The notes: generated by a model from the sequence alone, not told the origin. A stretch of 64,000 nucleotides of DNA from Austropuccinia psidii (GCA_023105745.1 JALGQZ010000009.1:46219967-46283966), one strand, 5' to 3'. Numbered from the stretch's first letter, positions 1 through 12,968 are shown. Made by a program: numbers and translations.

Positions 1-1182
1 TACTCTTGTCAGTCGTGAAAAACAGTCTGACAACAGAAAAGCCAATTATGGCATCATTGAACCCTGGTTTAGACCAAAAAAGGGCTGGTTTAAGCCAATT
101 TTAGCCAATTTTAGCCATTTTAGACCCTTAAATCAGCCATTACTATAGCAATACCAGGCCTAGAGCCTTCAGAACACGTCAGAATGTGTGTCAGAGGCGC
201 AGAAACCAGTTAAAACTGTTTTTACTATGATTGTTTTATCTTAAGGGTAGTTTTACCCTCTTGGCAACAGCTAAAACTAACCCAGTTGGTATCAAAACCT
301 CATCATCAATTGAGTTCACAGACCCTGTAACTCAATTCCAGGCCAAAAGTGATGAACTTTTGCGTGAATTTTGACATCCCACGCCTGTCAGCAAGGATTT
401 TGGGGGTCTAGCTCCCCCTTAGAGCTGGAGTTCCTTTTCCCCCCCAAATTTAATCTTTCCAATTTATTTTTACTTTAATTCCTCATCATGTATTATACTT
501 ATAATTTATATATGTGATTCAATTCAATTGTACAGTACAATACAGTAATAATTGATACCTCATATGTAAATCAAAGTTCACTTATGTAATACACACGCAC
601 ATTTTGACATTTCAATTGAATTCAATTGAAAATACTTCAATTCCTCATAACTTCTAAACTAAACACAACACCTCAATTTTAACACAAAAATTGATGGTTA
701 ACACCACATGTGGTGTGATTTAAATGAAGGTTTTGAGGATTTTCAACTTTTGTATTGAAAATACAAAAAACTTAATTTAAGCTTATTTAGAGTTGAGTTA
801 CAAGAATTTCACTCAGAGGTGACCCCACCTGATTTTTTATGAGGAATCCAATGGTGAAATAAATTTTATGTGTTTATTTATTGGATAAAAAGTTATGATA
901 ATTTTTATATAACTTTTTTCCAAATTTATTTATTTTTTTACAATTTTGTTAAAATTTTATTTTTACTTAATTTTTTCAAGTATAAAAGTAATTTTATACT
1001 TACAAAATTTAATGTATTTTTTATTTTTAAATTGTAATTAATTTTTTATTTTTAATATAATTTTATATTTATATTTTGATTTTTATTTTAATAATATAAA
1101 TAAATTTATTTTATTTATATTAATATGTTATTTTTTATATTTGTGGTCTTTTGGGTATATGAAATTACCTCTAAGGCTCACA
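1..1182 (-). repeat. Gyp-A LTR, partial at window edge
   Basis: This is the same sequence, in the same orientation, as most of 14355-15525, and it is the reverse complement of the 5' part of the LTRs at 46420 and 53412. It ends at 1182 in ...CTCACA, the complement of the family's TGTGAG start. The rest of the LTR would lie left of the window, so solo or paired status cannot be told. Confidence 0.9.
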
Positions 1183-1304
1183 GTGTTGGTAAAAACATGT
1201 AAGCTCTTACATGCTTTTACTAAAAAAAATGTATTTTTTGACATAAATTGGTAAAAATATATAAGACCTGTTTTTAATAAAACCTTATGCGTTTTTACCA
1301 ACAC
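1183..1304. mobile_element. MITE-like terminal inverted repeat element, 122 bp
   Basis: The ends are exact 14-bp inverted repeats: GTGTTGGTAAAAAC at 1183-1196 and GTTTTTACCAACAC at 1291-1304. Inside the left end, 1189-1220 forms a hairpin with 14 of 15 stem positions paired around a CT loop. It starts exactly where the Gyp-A LTR ends. A diverged relative of the left half lies near 1570-1625. There is no coding capacity and no clear target duplication, so assignment to a transposon family is not possible. Confidence 0.55.
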
Positions 1305-2669
1305 CCTTTATTTATCCAAGGGAAAAACGTATTAAAAATTATCCTTTTTTGTTTTTCTTTTGAATCATATGATAATTCTATTTTCAAATAGTTAAAGATA
1401 ATTAATTAATTGGGTTATATTCTATCCATTGTAAAATATGACAAAGTAAGATTTAGGATTTAATTTAATGAATTTATTATTCTTTACTCTTTAAAAATTT
1501 TTAATTAATGAATGGCTTGAGGTAGGAGTTTTCAAAACCACCAACTATAACATTGAAAAAAAGAGAATTGGTAAAATCATGCAAGCCCTTATGTGGTTAT
1601 ACTAAATTCTTATGTGTTTTAAAAAAATATCCAGAAAAACACCTAAGGAATTCTCTGTCCCCTCTTTCAATTAAAAAGACAAATAAAACCTATATTAGGT
1701 AAGATCATTGCAAAAACTCTTGATTCTTTTTTCAAAAAGACTTTCTTCCAAAATAATTGTGGTTTTCCCAGAAAAACTTCCAAAACATTTCCCCCTTCTC
1801 ACCCAAGAAACATTCTTCTAAAAAAATTCAATTCCTTAATATTTATGTTATTTTCAAATAAAAATGCAATTTAGTTTTTCAAATTCAAAATGATATTATA
1901 AATTTATTTTTCTCAATTTTATTGTGTATTGCAAATGCCTTTTTATACCTTTCACTGGAAAGAGTTTAATTTATAAGAATTGTTGGAAAAATATTTAGCT
2001 CAATTATTAGATTTTCCTGGTTAAAGAATTGTATGGAAATTTGAATAAAATTCCTTTACTAAAAAGAATTATGGCTAGCTTGTTTTAAGAGGTCAATGAA
2101 GGATTTTTCAGGTTTTATTAAATTATTAAATACATTATCTTTTTGAGTTTGATTACAAATGTAATAATTATGTGTTAGATTTGGTTTTTATGGAAAAATA
2201 CACCTCTTCTTGATTGAGTTATAAAAATCAAGTGTTTCTCATTTGCCTTTTCAAAATAATGATGTGTGGTCAGTTCTTTCCTTTATTCAAAAATATCATA
2301 TTATATATATTTCTCTAAATGGATATACATATGTTATCAGGCCAAAGGTTCCTGGAAGGGTGAATCATACTGAACATTATTGATCAAATATTGATATCTT
2401 TTCACAATGAGATTTGGAAATACCAGATAGTAAGGTTTTAGATTTAAATTCCAAATAAGAAAAATATTTGATATGATGTGATGAAAATATAGATTTGGAT
2501 TTTCTTTCTTTTTTTACTTCACCAATCACCAGAAGTAGAATATTCTTTCCCTTCATTAATCAAAAATAGTCTTTAATTGAATAAATATTAACTTGAAAGA
2601 ATTGCCTTCTGATTTTCATTTTGAATGTCCAATTTATCACCTTATTGAAGGCTTCCTTCTCTTGACGTG
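1305..2669. other. AT-rich intergenic DNA, nothing recognised
   Basis: Very AT-rich sequence with no long open frame. Apart from the diverged MITE-like relative near 1570-1625 I see no gene, RNA or repeat boundary that I can support. Confidence 0.6.
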
Positions 2670-2984
2670 TGTCAGTATGAGTCTATGAAGAGGTGATAAT
2701 AATAGTATTTACAACCTAAACTATTACTGTGACATGAATAATAATTATGAAAAAGGGTATTAGATAAAGTATAAGGGCTTTACTATTTGTGGAATAGTGG
2801 TGGTGAGCGCTGCTGAAAGCCCTGGGTGCAGCTTTATCAGTTGGTTTGCTATGAGAAAAGCTACAATACTTAAGTTTAAAGTATACCTCACTTATTTTCC
2901 AAGAGTATAACTGTTTTTGACAGTTTTACTACATAAGAATTCAAGAACAGGATGAGGATTCCTTTTCTGGCAGAGAAAAGGTCT
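2670..2984 (-). repeat. Gyp-B LTR fragment, truncated
   Basis: It starts TGTCAGTATGAGTC and follows the first 300 bp of the Gyp-B LTRs at 29281 and 37061, including the motif GGTGGTGAGCGCTG. It stops at GAGAAAAGGTCT, where a Gyp-D LTR terminus begins. The remainder of the LTR does not resume after 9647. Confidence 0.8.
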
Positions 2985-4794
2985 TGTAAGATGTGTCTAT
3001 GTAACTGTTGATAATATTACTGTTAATCAACAGTACTATGACTGTTCTTATGAGATATAATAAGAGAAAATTATTGTCACCACAATTAAATAATCAAAGA
3101 ATTATGTCTTTTACATGCTATACACTACTATTGATTCTAACAGTAAGAAGTAATTTTCTACAAGAATCAATTACAAGAAGAATTGAATAATAAAAACTTC
3201 TTTATTAAAATAATAAAATTATTTTAATATATAATTATCTTGTAAAAGAATAATTAGAAAGATAACTCTTGAAGAAAGCTATAATTAGAGAAGAACTTGA
3301 GTAATTAAGATAAATCACTCACTATTAATCCAATGAACCTATTAGAAGATAATAGTAGAGAGATTTGACGTAGAAGTGTGGATTTAATGGATCAAAATTG
3401 ATTTATTCCAAGATTACAACAATATATAGTTGATTTCTATTATTTAAAGTATTTCTTATTGATTTCTGAAAGAATAAAACAATTAAGAAACAGTTTTAAC
3501 TAATACTTACTTGTTGGTAATAAAGCTATAATAGAATAATGTGATGATTTGGAAAAAAAAGCAAGAGGAAGCCTCTTTTAAGTCTAAAACAGCTCAAAGA
3601 GGTGTGCCATGGAAAAACTGAAAAAACAGTGAGTGAGAAAACAATAAACATTTTTGGATTATTGATTGCATCATCTGTTGTCACATAAGATTATCATAAT
3701 TACTTAATTGAGGCTTTTACATGACTACCAACACATTTATGGTTGGAAATAAAAAGAGTATTAACTGTAAATGTTCTTTTATTCCAAAAGAATCATTTAT
3801 TTCTCAAAGTTATCCATGTTATTGGAAATTTCATCAAAGAATGTATTTTCTGTAAATTCTTAAAGATTCTGTGTTTCACGTAGAATCATCAAAAATGGAC
3901 GGTAAGTAAAACTTTTAAGTTGACATATAAAAGTATAATTATTTTTGGTTTTTATATGGATTTTACAGCTTTTAATTGGTCTTGAAATTGAAAGAAATAT
4001 TAATTAAGAATTGTTTTTTAATGAATTTTTGAGGTTTTTACCTCATTTCTATGTGGAATTGCAAATAGCAGTATATTGCTGGTTTCTATGAGGTAAATCA
4101 ATGGATGCTAGTCCAAAAAGGGTTTCAATTACTCTTTTGGGGTTTATCCATGGAAAGTCATTAAGAATTGACATGTTTACAGGAGTCTGAGCTGCTCTTT
4201 ACCTCATTGGCACATCAAAATAGCAGCTTATTTGCTATTTTCTTATGATATACTGAAGCTCTGACATGGTAACCAAGTTCCCAAAAGGTTTTGATTTACT
4301 AATTGGGCCAAGATCAGCCATGGAACCAAGCTTTGGAGGTGTCCACACCTCAAAGGCCTCAGAAGTTGGGTACCCTGGCTCTCTTTGATGTCTTTTGTCC
4401 CCTCTAGCTATTTTCACATCAAAAATAGAGATTCAGGCTTAAAGACTGATATCCACTATGGGTGTACCAAAAGTGCATATAGGAATACCATAGTATTAAG
4501 TTCCCAAAACATGCATAAAACTATTATTAGTGTATATGTAACATGGGATTTCTCATAATCCCATTATTTTGGCGTGAAATTGAGAAAAACAAAAACTTTC
4601 ACAGATGTTTTATGTGGTATTGATGATGTGGTATTGGAGTATTTTGCATATTACCACCTCAAAGAGTTGATTTGAGCTTATTAACTCTATGTAGCTACCC
4701 TGGGCAAAATTTTGTGTAGAGTTCAAATCTGGCCTTAAATCCATGGATTTACTTACTCAATAAAAATTTATTCATCTTTTCTGAAATAAAGTAT
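2985..4794 (-). repeat. Gyp-D LTR, inverted copy, truncated
   Basis: This is the reverse complement of the LTR at 7735-9647. It begins TGTAAGATGTGTCTATG (the other copy ends CATAGACACATCTTACA) and can be followed through the blocks around 4100, 4300 and 4700. It lacks roughly the first 115 bp of the LTR and runs straight into reverse transcriptase sequence near 4795. In an ordinary element this LTR would be in the same orientation as the 3' LTR, so this end has been rearranged. Confidence 0.85.
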
Positions 4795-5935
4795 GCAACA
4801 CCTGTTATTATTTCTTGGAAAAATGATAAATAAAGTATGGTTAGAGATTTGAGAGCATTGAATACCTGCACAGTTCCAGATAGGTATCCAATTCCTAGAT
4901 TTCAAGAAACATTGACTCAATTGTCTAAAGCCAAGTATATAACATCCATGGATGCATTGAAAGGCTTTCGTCAAAATTTTTTGACACCCAAAACTAACAA
5001 ATGACTTAGACCTATCACTCACTGTGGTATTTATGAGTATTTTAGAATGCCATTTGGTATTAAAAATGCTCCATCCCATTATCAAACAATGATGAACACC
5101 ATCTTCCCCACAGAATTTTCTGAAGGATGGCTTATCATTTATCTTGATGATATTATCATATTTTCTGACTCATGGTCTTTGCAACTTGAAAGAATTGCAA
5201 AAGTACTTGAAAAATTTAGTGGGGTGAATATGAATATTTCACTCAAGAAACATAACTTTGGCTTTGAAGGACTTAAAGCTCTAGGACATATTGTTTCTGG
5301 TTTAAGCTTGGGTAATGACAAAGATAAACTAGCAGCAGTGTTACTTAAGCCAATAACCAAGAATAAGAAAGAAAAGATGTCCTTTTTTGGATTTGCAAGT
5401 CATTACAGGCAACACCTGAAATACGTTTCAATTATAGCCAAATCACTCTATATAATCTGTGATCAACAGACAGTATTTGAGATGACACAGGAAAGTATTA
5501 AGGCTTATGAGAAGATAGGAAAAGCTCTCACAGAAGCACCTTTACTCCTCATGCCTGGCAGGAATATACCTTTTAAATTGTACATTGATGCATGTGGCAA
5601 TGGATTAGGGGAAGCCCTAAATCAGGTCCAAATTTTTGATGACAAACCTACAGAGGGACCAGTTTGTTACATCTCAAGACAAATAAAACCAACAGAAGCC
5701 AGATATGGGGCAGGCAGATGGAGTGCTTATGTATGGTATGGGCACTTGAGAAATTACACCATTATCTTGATGGCAGTGTTTTTGAAGTGATAACTGACTT
5801 TAATGCCGTAAAATCACTTCTTAACATGAAAACTCCCAACAGACATATGTTGAGATGGCAAATAGCCATTCAAGAATATAAAGGTAACATAGCTATAGCT
5901 CATAAGGCAGGAAACATTCACAAAAGTGCTTATTG
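4795..5935 (+). pseudogene. Gyp-D pol, reverse transcriptase and RNase H part (broken)
   Basis: The frame encodes the palm and thumb of a Ty3/Gypsy reverse transcriptase, with the [11 protein letters not shown] motif at about 5047 and the catalytic YLDD box near 5142. An RNase H follows, with LYIDACGNG near 5581 and, after a frame change, a VITDF block near 5789. The protease and the N-terminal part of the reverse transcriptase are absent. In-frame stops occur near 4831 and 5003. A one-base loss near 5715 shifts the frame between the RNase H Asp and Glu motifs. It closely parallels the pol at 58770, so the reading is secure, but it cannot make an active enzyme. Confidence 0.9.
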
Positions 5936-7590
5936 ACTTAGCAGATGGGCATTAGCCAATACTACTGATAACCCAGCTTATGTACCTTTGGAAGCAGAAC
6001 CACAGATTCCAATTGAAGGAATGAACATAACTGATATTGGGACTGAATTCTTTGAAGAAGTCAGAGAATATTATAAGCTAGAAAAGGATTGCCATGTCTT
6101 GAATTCCTTGTTATATCAAGACTGCAAAGATCCATCTTTAATCAATGCACTGGATGAAGTTTGGAAGAATTCCTATTCTGAAGTAAGATTTCCTTGTTTG
6201 ATGGAATAATTTACCACAGAACCAAAGATTCTTGTGTAATGACTTTGTGTATCAGATTGCTTATCAATACCATTCTCCATGAATTCCATGATAGCATCTA
6301 CTCTGGACACCTGTCAGAAGACAGAACACTTGAGAAAGTGAAAAAATGTACATGGTGGCCATCTTGAAGAAAAGAAACCATTGAATATTGCCATACCTGT
6401 GACATATTCCAAAATGCAAACAGGTGTACAGGCAAGGAATTTGGACCAATAATTCATATGCAGGAACCAAAATCCCCTTGGGAAGTTATTCATATTGATT
6501 GGGCCACAGCACTTCCTCCAAGTGGTGATTTAAGTTATAATACTTATTTAGTCATTGTAGACAGATATAGCAAGACTCCCATATTCTTACCATGTCATAA
6601 AGATGACACTGCTATGGATACAGCTCTTCTTCTATGGAGTAGAGTTATTACCCATACAGGATTATTTAAGAATATCATGAGTGACAGAGACCCCAAGCTC
6701 ACATCTGCACTTTGGACCAATCCTCACAGATTTTTTGGAAATGAATTATCATTCTCAACAGAATATCACCCTCAAACAAATAGACTAGCAGAGAGAATGA
6801 TTCAAAATTTGGAAGACATTATCAAGGGATTCTGTGCTTGTGGGTTAGAATCAAAATACTCAGAGGGCTTTACGCATGACTGGTGCACTTCAATACCTGC
6901 CTCAGAACTGGCATATAAGACAGCAGTCCATTCTTCTACAGGCCAAACTCCTGCTATGTTAGGAAAAGGATGGAATCCAAGACTCCTAGCAGACACACTG
7001 AGGAAAGACTTGATTGACATTCATCCTACAGCTTCCAGCTTCAAGATAATGCTTGCTAAAGTGAAAAAATATGCAAAACAGAGTATGAATGACACCTTTG
7101 ACTATGCAAAAAGGAAGTGGGACAAGATTCACAAAGTACCAGACATGAAGTAGGGGACTTATTTCTAGTTTCAACCTTGAATTTTAATAATATCAAAGGC
7201 CCAAAGAAACTTAATTATTCTTATGTAGGACCTTTTGTTATTGTTTCCTTACATGGAACCAATGCAGTTCAAGTGAAATTGAGTGGTGAATTGAAAAATA
7301 AATACTCCACCTTTCCAGTCAGCTTGATAAAACCTTATCAACCAGCTGACAAAGAATTGTTTCCTTTGAGGAACCCAACTCCTTTGAATGTACCACCAGT
7401 CAAACAGAGTGAATGAAAAAAGAAAAAGAAAGTCATTTAAGAAAGGAGACTTAGGGGTAAAAATCACTGAGAATATCTTGTAAGATATAGAAATCCAGTA
7501 CATGAACATGAATGGCTGGGAGAATCAGACATACCTGACACAGATAGACTCTTAAAACGATTTAGACATGAAAGAAGGCCACAAGCCTGA
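5936..7590 (+). pseudogene. Gyp-D pol, integrase and chromodomain-like tail (broken)
   Basis: The order is RNase H tail, linker, zinc-binding HHCC region near 6280-6420, integrase core and C-terminal tail. The core retains its DDE residues in the motifs HIDWAT (about 6494), SDRDPK (about 6683) and AERMIQ (about 6790). The tail has the GPFVI and FPVSLIKPY blocks and ends with a chromodomain-like YLVRY...EWL segment, stopping with TGA at 7588-7590. Stops at 5934 and about 6207 and indels near 6195 and 7140 break the frame. Its 3' end lies 144 bp before the polypurine tract, as expected for this family. Confidence 0.88.
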
Positions 7591-7720
7591 ATATGTCTAT
7601 AAGTGTTGTTGAAATTACTTGATCTGAGTAATGCAAAGAGGTTGGAAAGTGGACATTACACCCCTTTTGGGCCTTTTCCTTCTTGATACCATTGCTATAA
7701 CTGTAGTACAATTTTATTTT

Positions 7721-7734
7721 TTGGTGGGAGGGAA
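7721..7734 (+). other. Polypurine tract of Gyp-D
   Basis: TTGGTGGGAGGGAA lies directly against the TGTGAG start of the 3' LTR. This is the position of the plus-strand primer in LTR elements. Confidence 0.7.
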
Positions 7735-9647
7735 TGTGAGCCTTGAGGTATATTTTACATACCCAAATAGGCCACAAATAACTTTAAAAATGAATTTTGA
7801 ACTATGAATAACCCCTAATTCATGCATCTATTCAAAATTCATCTTTTTTTATTTCAGAAAAGATGAATAACATTTTTGTGAGTAAGTAAATTCATGGATT
7901 TAAGGCCAGATTTGGATTCTACACAAACATTCACTTAGGGTAACTCCATAAAGTGAATAAGCTCAAATTAACTATAAGAGGTGGTAATATGGAAAATACT
8001 TTGATACCCCATACAAGAATTGTGAATTTTTTTGTTTTTCTCAATTTCACACCAAAATAATGGGAATGTGAGAAATCTCATGTTACATATACACTAAGAA
8101 TAGTGTTATGCATGTTTGTGGCACTTAATATTATGGTATTCTTACATACACTTTTGGTAAACCCATAGTGGATATCTCATGTTAAGGCTGAATTTCTATT
8201 TCTGATGTGAAAATAGTCAAGGGGGACAAAAGACATCAAAGAGAGCCAGGGTACCCAGCTTCTGAGGCCTCTGAGGCATGGACAGCTCTAAAGCTTGGAT
8301 CCATGGCTGATCTTGGCCCAATTAGTATACTAAAACCTTTTGGGAACTTGGTTACCAAGTTAAAATAGCATTTAATCATAATAAAATAGCAAATAAGCTG
8401 CTATTTTGACATGCCAAGGAGGGAAAGAGCAACTTAGACTCCTGTAGCCATGTCAATTCTTAGCAATTTTCCATGGATAAGCCCCAAAAGAGTAATTAAA
8501 ACCCTTTTTGGACTAGTATCCATTGATTTACTTGATAGCAACCAGAAATATAGTATTATTTGCAGTTCTACATAGAAATGAGGTAAAAACTTCAAAAATT
8601 CATTAAAAATACAATTCTCAATGAATCATTCCAAAACTTTCAGGCCCAATTGAAAAAGGTATAATTCATATAAAAACCAAAAAAAGATGTACCTCTATAA
8701 GTAAAATTAAAAGTTTTACTTACAGTCCATTTTTGATGATTCCAGGTGAAACACTGAATCTTCAAAAATTCACAGAAAATGCACTCTGTGATGAAATTTC
8801 CAAAAACATTTATAAATTTGAGAAATTAATATTTATTTTGAAATAAAAGAAGATTTGCAGTTTTTACTCCTTTTTATTCTTAATCATATTTTGGTTGGTA
8901 GTCACGTAAAAGCATCAATTAAGTAATTATTATAATCTTACATGACAACAGATGATGCTATCATTAATCCAAAAAAGGATTACTGCTTTCTCACTCACTG
9001 GCTTTAACGTTTGCTCCATTTCATGCCTCTGTGAGCTGTCTTAGACTTAAAAGAGGCCTCCTGTTGCTGTTTTTTCCAAATTATCACATTATTCAATTAT
9101 ACCATTATTAACAACAAGTAAGTATTAGTTAGATCTTTTCTTGAGTGTTTTATTCCTTCAAGAATCAATCAGAAAGACATGGAATCCTAGAACTCAACTA
9201 TCTATTGTTGTAATACTGTTATGAATCCATTGTGATCTATTAAATCCAGGATTATCCATCAAATTTCTCTACTATTATCTTTAATAAGTTCTTTGGAGTA
9301 TTATTGAGTGTTTTGTCTTAATTCTTAAAGTTTTTCTCTAGTAATTGTTTTCTTCAAGAATTATATTTATAATTATTCTTGCAAAAGATAATCAAGTATT
9401 AAAATAATCTTATTATTTCAATAAACAAGTTTTATTATTGAATACTTCTTGTAATTGATTCTAATAGAAAATTACTGCTTACTATTATAATCACTAGTAG
9501 TGTATAACAGGTAAAAGAAATAATTAATTAATTAATTATTGATTTCATTGTGGTTATAATAATTGTTATTATGCTATTTCATAAGAACATTCATAGTACT
9601 GTTGATTAATAGTAATATTGTCAACAGTTTCATAGACACATCTTACA
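7735..9647 (+). repeat. Gyp-D 3' LTR, full length (1913 bp)
   Basis: It starts TGTGAGCCTTGAGG and ends CATAGACACATCTTACA, in the correct orientation for the pol upstream. A hairpin near the 3' end pairs 9598-9606 with 9620-9628. The reverse complement of almost the whole LTR is at 2985-4794. There is no 5-bp duplication between the flanks of 2985 and 9647. Confidence 0.9.
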
Positions 9648-10380
9648 AATTCTTTTCTAGTGGTCCGACCCATATGATGTCAATTTTTGGGTTGCTTACT
9701 GGTGCTTATTTGAATTTGATTACCAATCCTTAGACTTTCTGACTATTTCTTAATTTTAAGTGTACTAAATAATTTGCTAAGTATTACTAATCAAATAATT
9801 TGATTACTAATAATTTCTTGAATCCTTCTGGCTTATGTAATCTATATATGTATCTTCCTTCTGCTTTATTGAGTTGAAATATTTTTGATTTTGAGACTAA
9901 TTTGTGGATTGAAACCTAATTTTATTTGAGGTTTAGGTCTCAGGTATTTCCTAAACTTCAAAAGAATCTTGCAAAATTTTGTTTTTTTGCCTTCAATTTG
10001 CCATGAACCAATGAAATGGCCCTTTTTATTGACACAAAGTATCACCTTACCAACTAGGACAAGTATCCTTTTTTTATTTGCAACAGAGGCTACCAATGGG
10101 GTACTCCTGCTTTTCACTCCCCAAAAGACAACTTCTTGAGCTGATATGGTATGTATACCACAGTATGACTTTTCATATTAATAATTTTAGGTGTATATAA
10201 GTCCATAATTCTTTCAAAAATATGGTACTTATGGAAATATGAATGAGTGGTAAGTATTACTGTAAGCCTATAGATTGGTATTAGCTTATTCCATAGATTT
10301 GCTTTCAAGTTGAGTACATAATCTATTCTAGTATTCATATTATAGGAATATTCTTATGGTGAGTTTAGTGAGTATCTTTA
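9648..10380. other. AT-rich DNA with a possible gag scrap
   Basis: A minus-strand open stretch at 9866-10117 contains ILCVNKKGHFIGSW, which looks like a damaged retroviral-type zinc knuckle (Cys and Gly-His present, other Cys missing). The rest is featureless AT-rich sequence. The gag reading rests on a few residues only. Confidence 0.25.
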
Positions 10381-10385
10381 TGAGG

Positions 10386-10411
10386 GTATATATATATATA
10401 TATATATATAT
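10386..10411. repeat. (TA)n microsatellite
   Basis: About 13 perfect TA units. AT-rich imperfect TATATTA repeats continue at 10560-10670. Confidence 0.95.
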
Positions 10412-10830
10412 TGTATAAATACATGATATCTTGCTCAATTTTGGTCCTATGGATTCAAGCCAATATATAACCCTAGGTTAAATTTTATCTAGATTCTAAG
10501 GTGAATTTATTTTAGCTTTCTATGCTTAGGTATAATATGTAAAAATCATTAATTTTATAATTTTTATTTATATATTCTTTATATATGGTTCATATATTAC
10601 TTATATATTATTTATTATTTATATATTACTTATCTATTATTTATCTATAATTTATATATTATCTTATACAAACTATAGCTATCTATTAATACTATTATTG
10701 TACCAAAGTGGACTTGAACCTGTCAGAAAATGTATGGAATACCACACAACAATTCTGCCGCAAATTTATCAAGAAATTCCAATCAGTAAATAAAAATGTC
10801 AATAGGGAGGTTTAAGTTTCCAGAAGAAGG

Positions 10831-11340
10831 TTGAAGAGGTATGTAGATACAATTAGAGAAAGTCCACCAGTTTTAAATCCTTGCTACATGGTCTGGACTT
10901 CCTCAAAGAATATAAAACAAACAAGACCCATCAAAAAACTTTCAGAAAGATCGTTGGGTCCATTTTCAATCTTAAAGAATGCCAGAACTCATGCCTACCA
11001 CCTCAAGCTCCCATCTCAATGGAAGTCCATCCCACCAGTCTTCCATATTTCCCTCCTAGAATGAGTCAGGAAAGCAATTATCACAAATAGGAATCAAGAG
11101 CCTCCTGGTACTACTATTAGTGAAGAAGAGGAATTGGAAATCTGTCAAGCACTAGACTACAAGCTTAAGAGATGAATATTATGGTTTCTAGTAGAATGGA
11201 AATATTTATGTCAAGAACCAGAAAGTTCCACTTGGGAACCAGTGGAAAGCCTCAATAATTGTCCTGAACTTGTAAAAGATATACATGAATTGTATCCTTA
11301 CAAGCCATCAGAAGAATTCTTAAGAGATTGACTATTTATG
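10831..11340 (+). pseudogene. Chromovirus pol 3' end with chromodomain (decayed)
   Basis: 10831-11064 encodes the integrase C-terminal module typical of Gypsy chromoviruses, with LGPFSILKNARTHAYHLKLP and then VFHISLLE. The frame continues to about 11330, with a stop near 11065 and another near 11172. It contains an acidic linker and a chromodomain whose core WEPVESLNNCPELVKDIHEL is still readable. The upstream integrase core is missing. This lineage differs from Gyp-A, B and D, whose tails end in a YLVR(Y/F) module. Chromodomains are thought to guide integration to marked chromatin; this copy is dead. Confidence 0.8.
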
Positions 11341-12119
11341 GTGTTTTGTGAAGAGAGGATTCTATTAAAGTATGTTCCCACTACTGGTATGCACATTTAG
11401 AGGTATTCTAGCCCTTTTGCTTAAATAATCATCTTGGCCACTTTGTGAGCACTTTTCAAATTTTCTAAACAGATCTTTGGCCAAGTTTTCAACATGAATC
11501 TAAAAATCATGGCAAATTAAACTTGAAAAAATGGTAAATTCCTTTTCTATTCAATTTACATGACATTCCTTCAGTAAGTGTTTTATTTGATGGAGCTTTC
11601 TGGAGTGGTATATACCAGATTAAGTTTCTACCCTGGTGTGAACTTCCCTGAGGGGTCTACACTCTATCAAATCAACACCTTGTCCACTTTTTGAGAACCT
11701 GGAATAAAGCCTCTTTTCCAAGTATTTGGACCATTCAAATCAATTAAAAGCCTCTGAGATTGAAATTGGAAACTCCTCAATCTTCATTTCTCTTTAGTTC
11801 TTAAGTGTAATATTTGCACATTTTGTGCAAATACAGCTTTAAGCCTGTATAGGTTATTTTTGGCCAAAATAATCAGAAATCCTTTTCAGGCTTTAAAATA
11901 AAATTTTCAAATCTTACTAAAGGCAATCCTCCAAATTAACTTTGACCAACTTTTGCATTCAATTCCCAGAATTTCCATAGATTGCTAGCTGGGCCTCTTA
12001 CATGTCTCCCAGACTAAATTTTAGTAATTGAATAATCTAATAAGAATTGAAGTAATATCAATTTGAAGTAATAGATGTACCACTAGTTTCAAAACATAAT
12101 TCATGTTTTGATGAAACTT
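11341..12119. other. No gene; possible LTR remnant of the chromovirus
   Basis: Non-coding sequence downstream of the chromodomain. It may be the 3' LTR of that element, but no terminus or second copy is visible in the window. Confidence 0.35.
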
Positions 12120-12515
12120 CAGAAATTAAGTGTTTGAGAGTACTTAATATTTTTAAGCTAAAATGTAAGGTTTTTGAACTGTAAAAACGTGTATTGGGTA
12201 AAAGCTTAGAGAATTAATTCTCTTTAAAAATTGTAGCTAAAAATTTTAAATGGAAATAATATGTGGTCATTTCCTCGAATAAGAAAAAAGTTTTTTTGGT
12301 AATAGGAGTAAAGATCACAGTTCAATTAATTGCATAGTGGAAATAAATATTATGAAAAAGGGGTGATTTTTCATAGAAAGAAAATTCAATTTAAAATATT
12401 ATGGAATGAATCTTACTATTTGAAATTTACACAGAAAGTAGAAGCAAATGGGAAAAAATAATTGAATAGAGTAGGTGGGGAATGTTTATCAGGTAAGACT
12501 TTTCATGCTTTCAGG
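12120..12515. repeat. Old direct repeat, left copy (candidate LTR)
   Basis: It shares with 15850-16265 a run of blocks in the same order and orientation: gtttgagagtacttaat, attgggtaaaagct, gaattaattctc, then a (g)aatag.agtaggt block and ggtaag.ttttcatg. Identity by eye is roughly 75-80 percent. The spacing and orientation suit an old LTR pair. Confidence 0.55.
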
Positions 12516-12968
12516 ATTGCATTTTACAATAATTAAATAAATAGTAAAAAAATGATTTAGAAATAGTAATGGTTATAGCTATTTTGTATTTTTTGATGAT
12601 TTATTGTATATTTGAGTTTTCTTGATAAAGGTTATTTTTGTCATTTTTATAGTAGTAAGAAAATTCTAAATTTTTTATTTTGTCTTTCTTTGATATTATC
12701 TCAAAATAATCTTCTTCTTGTATTATTTATTATATTTCTGTGTCTAGGTGACTATTTCAACATGATTCATCTGAATGTGAGTTGAGTAGTTGGTAAAAAT
12801 ATCTTTAATTATGAATATTGGATAATAATATCTAATAAAGTAAAAGATAGTTGAGCTTTAGTTGAAACAAGTTGACTGTCTAATTTCCTCTCACTGTCAT
12901 TTTTGAATTTATTTCTAATCTTACTGAAAGTGTTCAGGATCTCTAACCTATTATTTGTAGTAATTTAA

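Noticed and set aside
4235..5085. Minus-strand frames over the inverted LTR and reverse transcriptase
   Set aside because: The LTR is non-coding in its other copies and the reverse transcriptase is on the plus strand.
2985..9647. Interpretation as a normal complete LTR element
   Set aside because: The LTRs are in opposite orientation and there is no target duplication, leader or gag.
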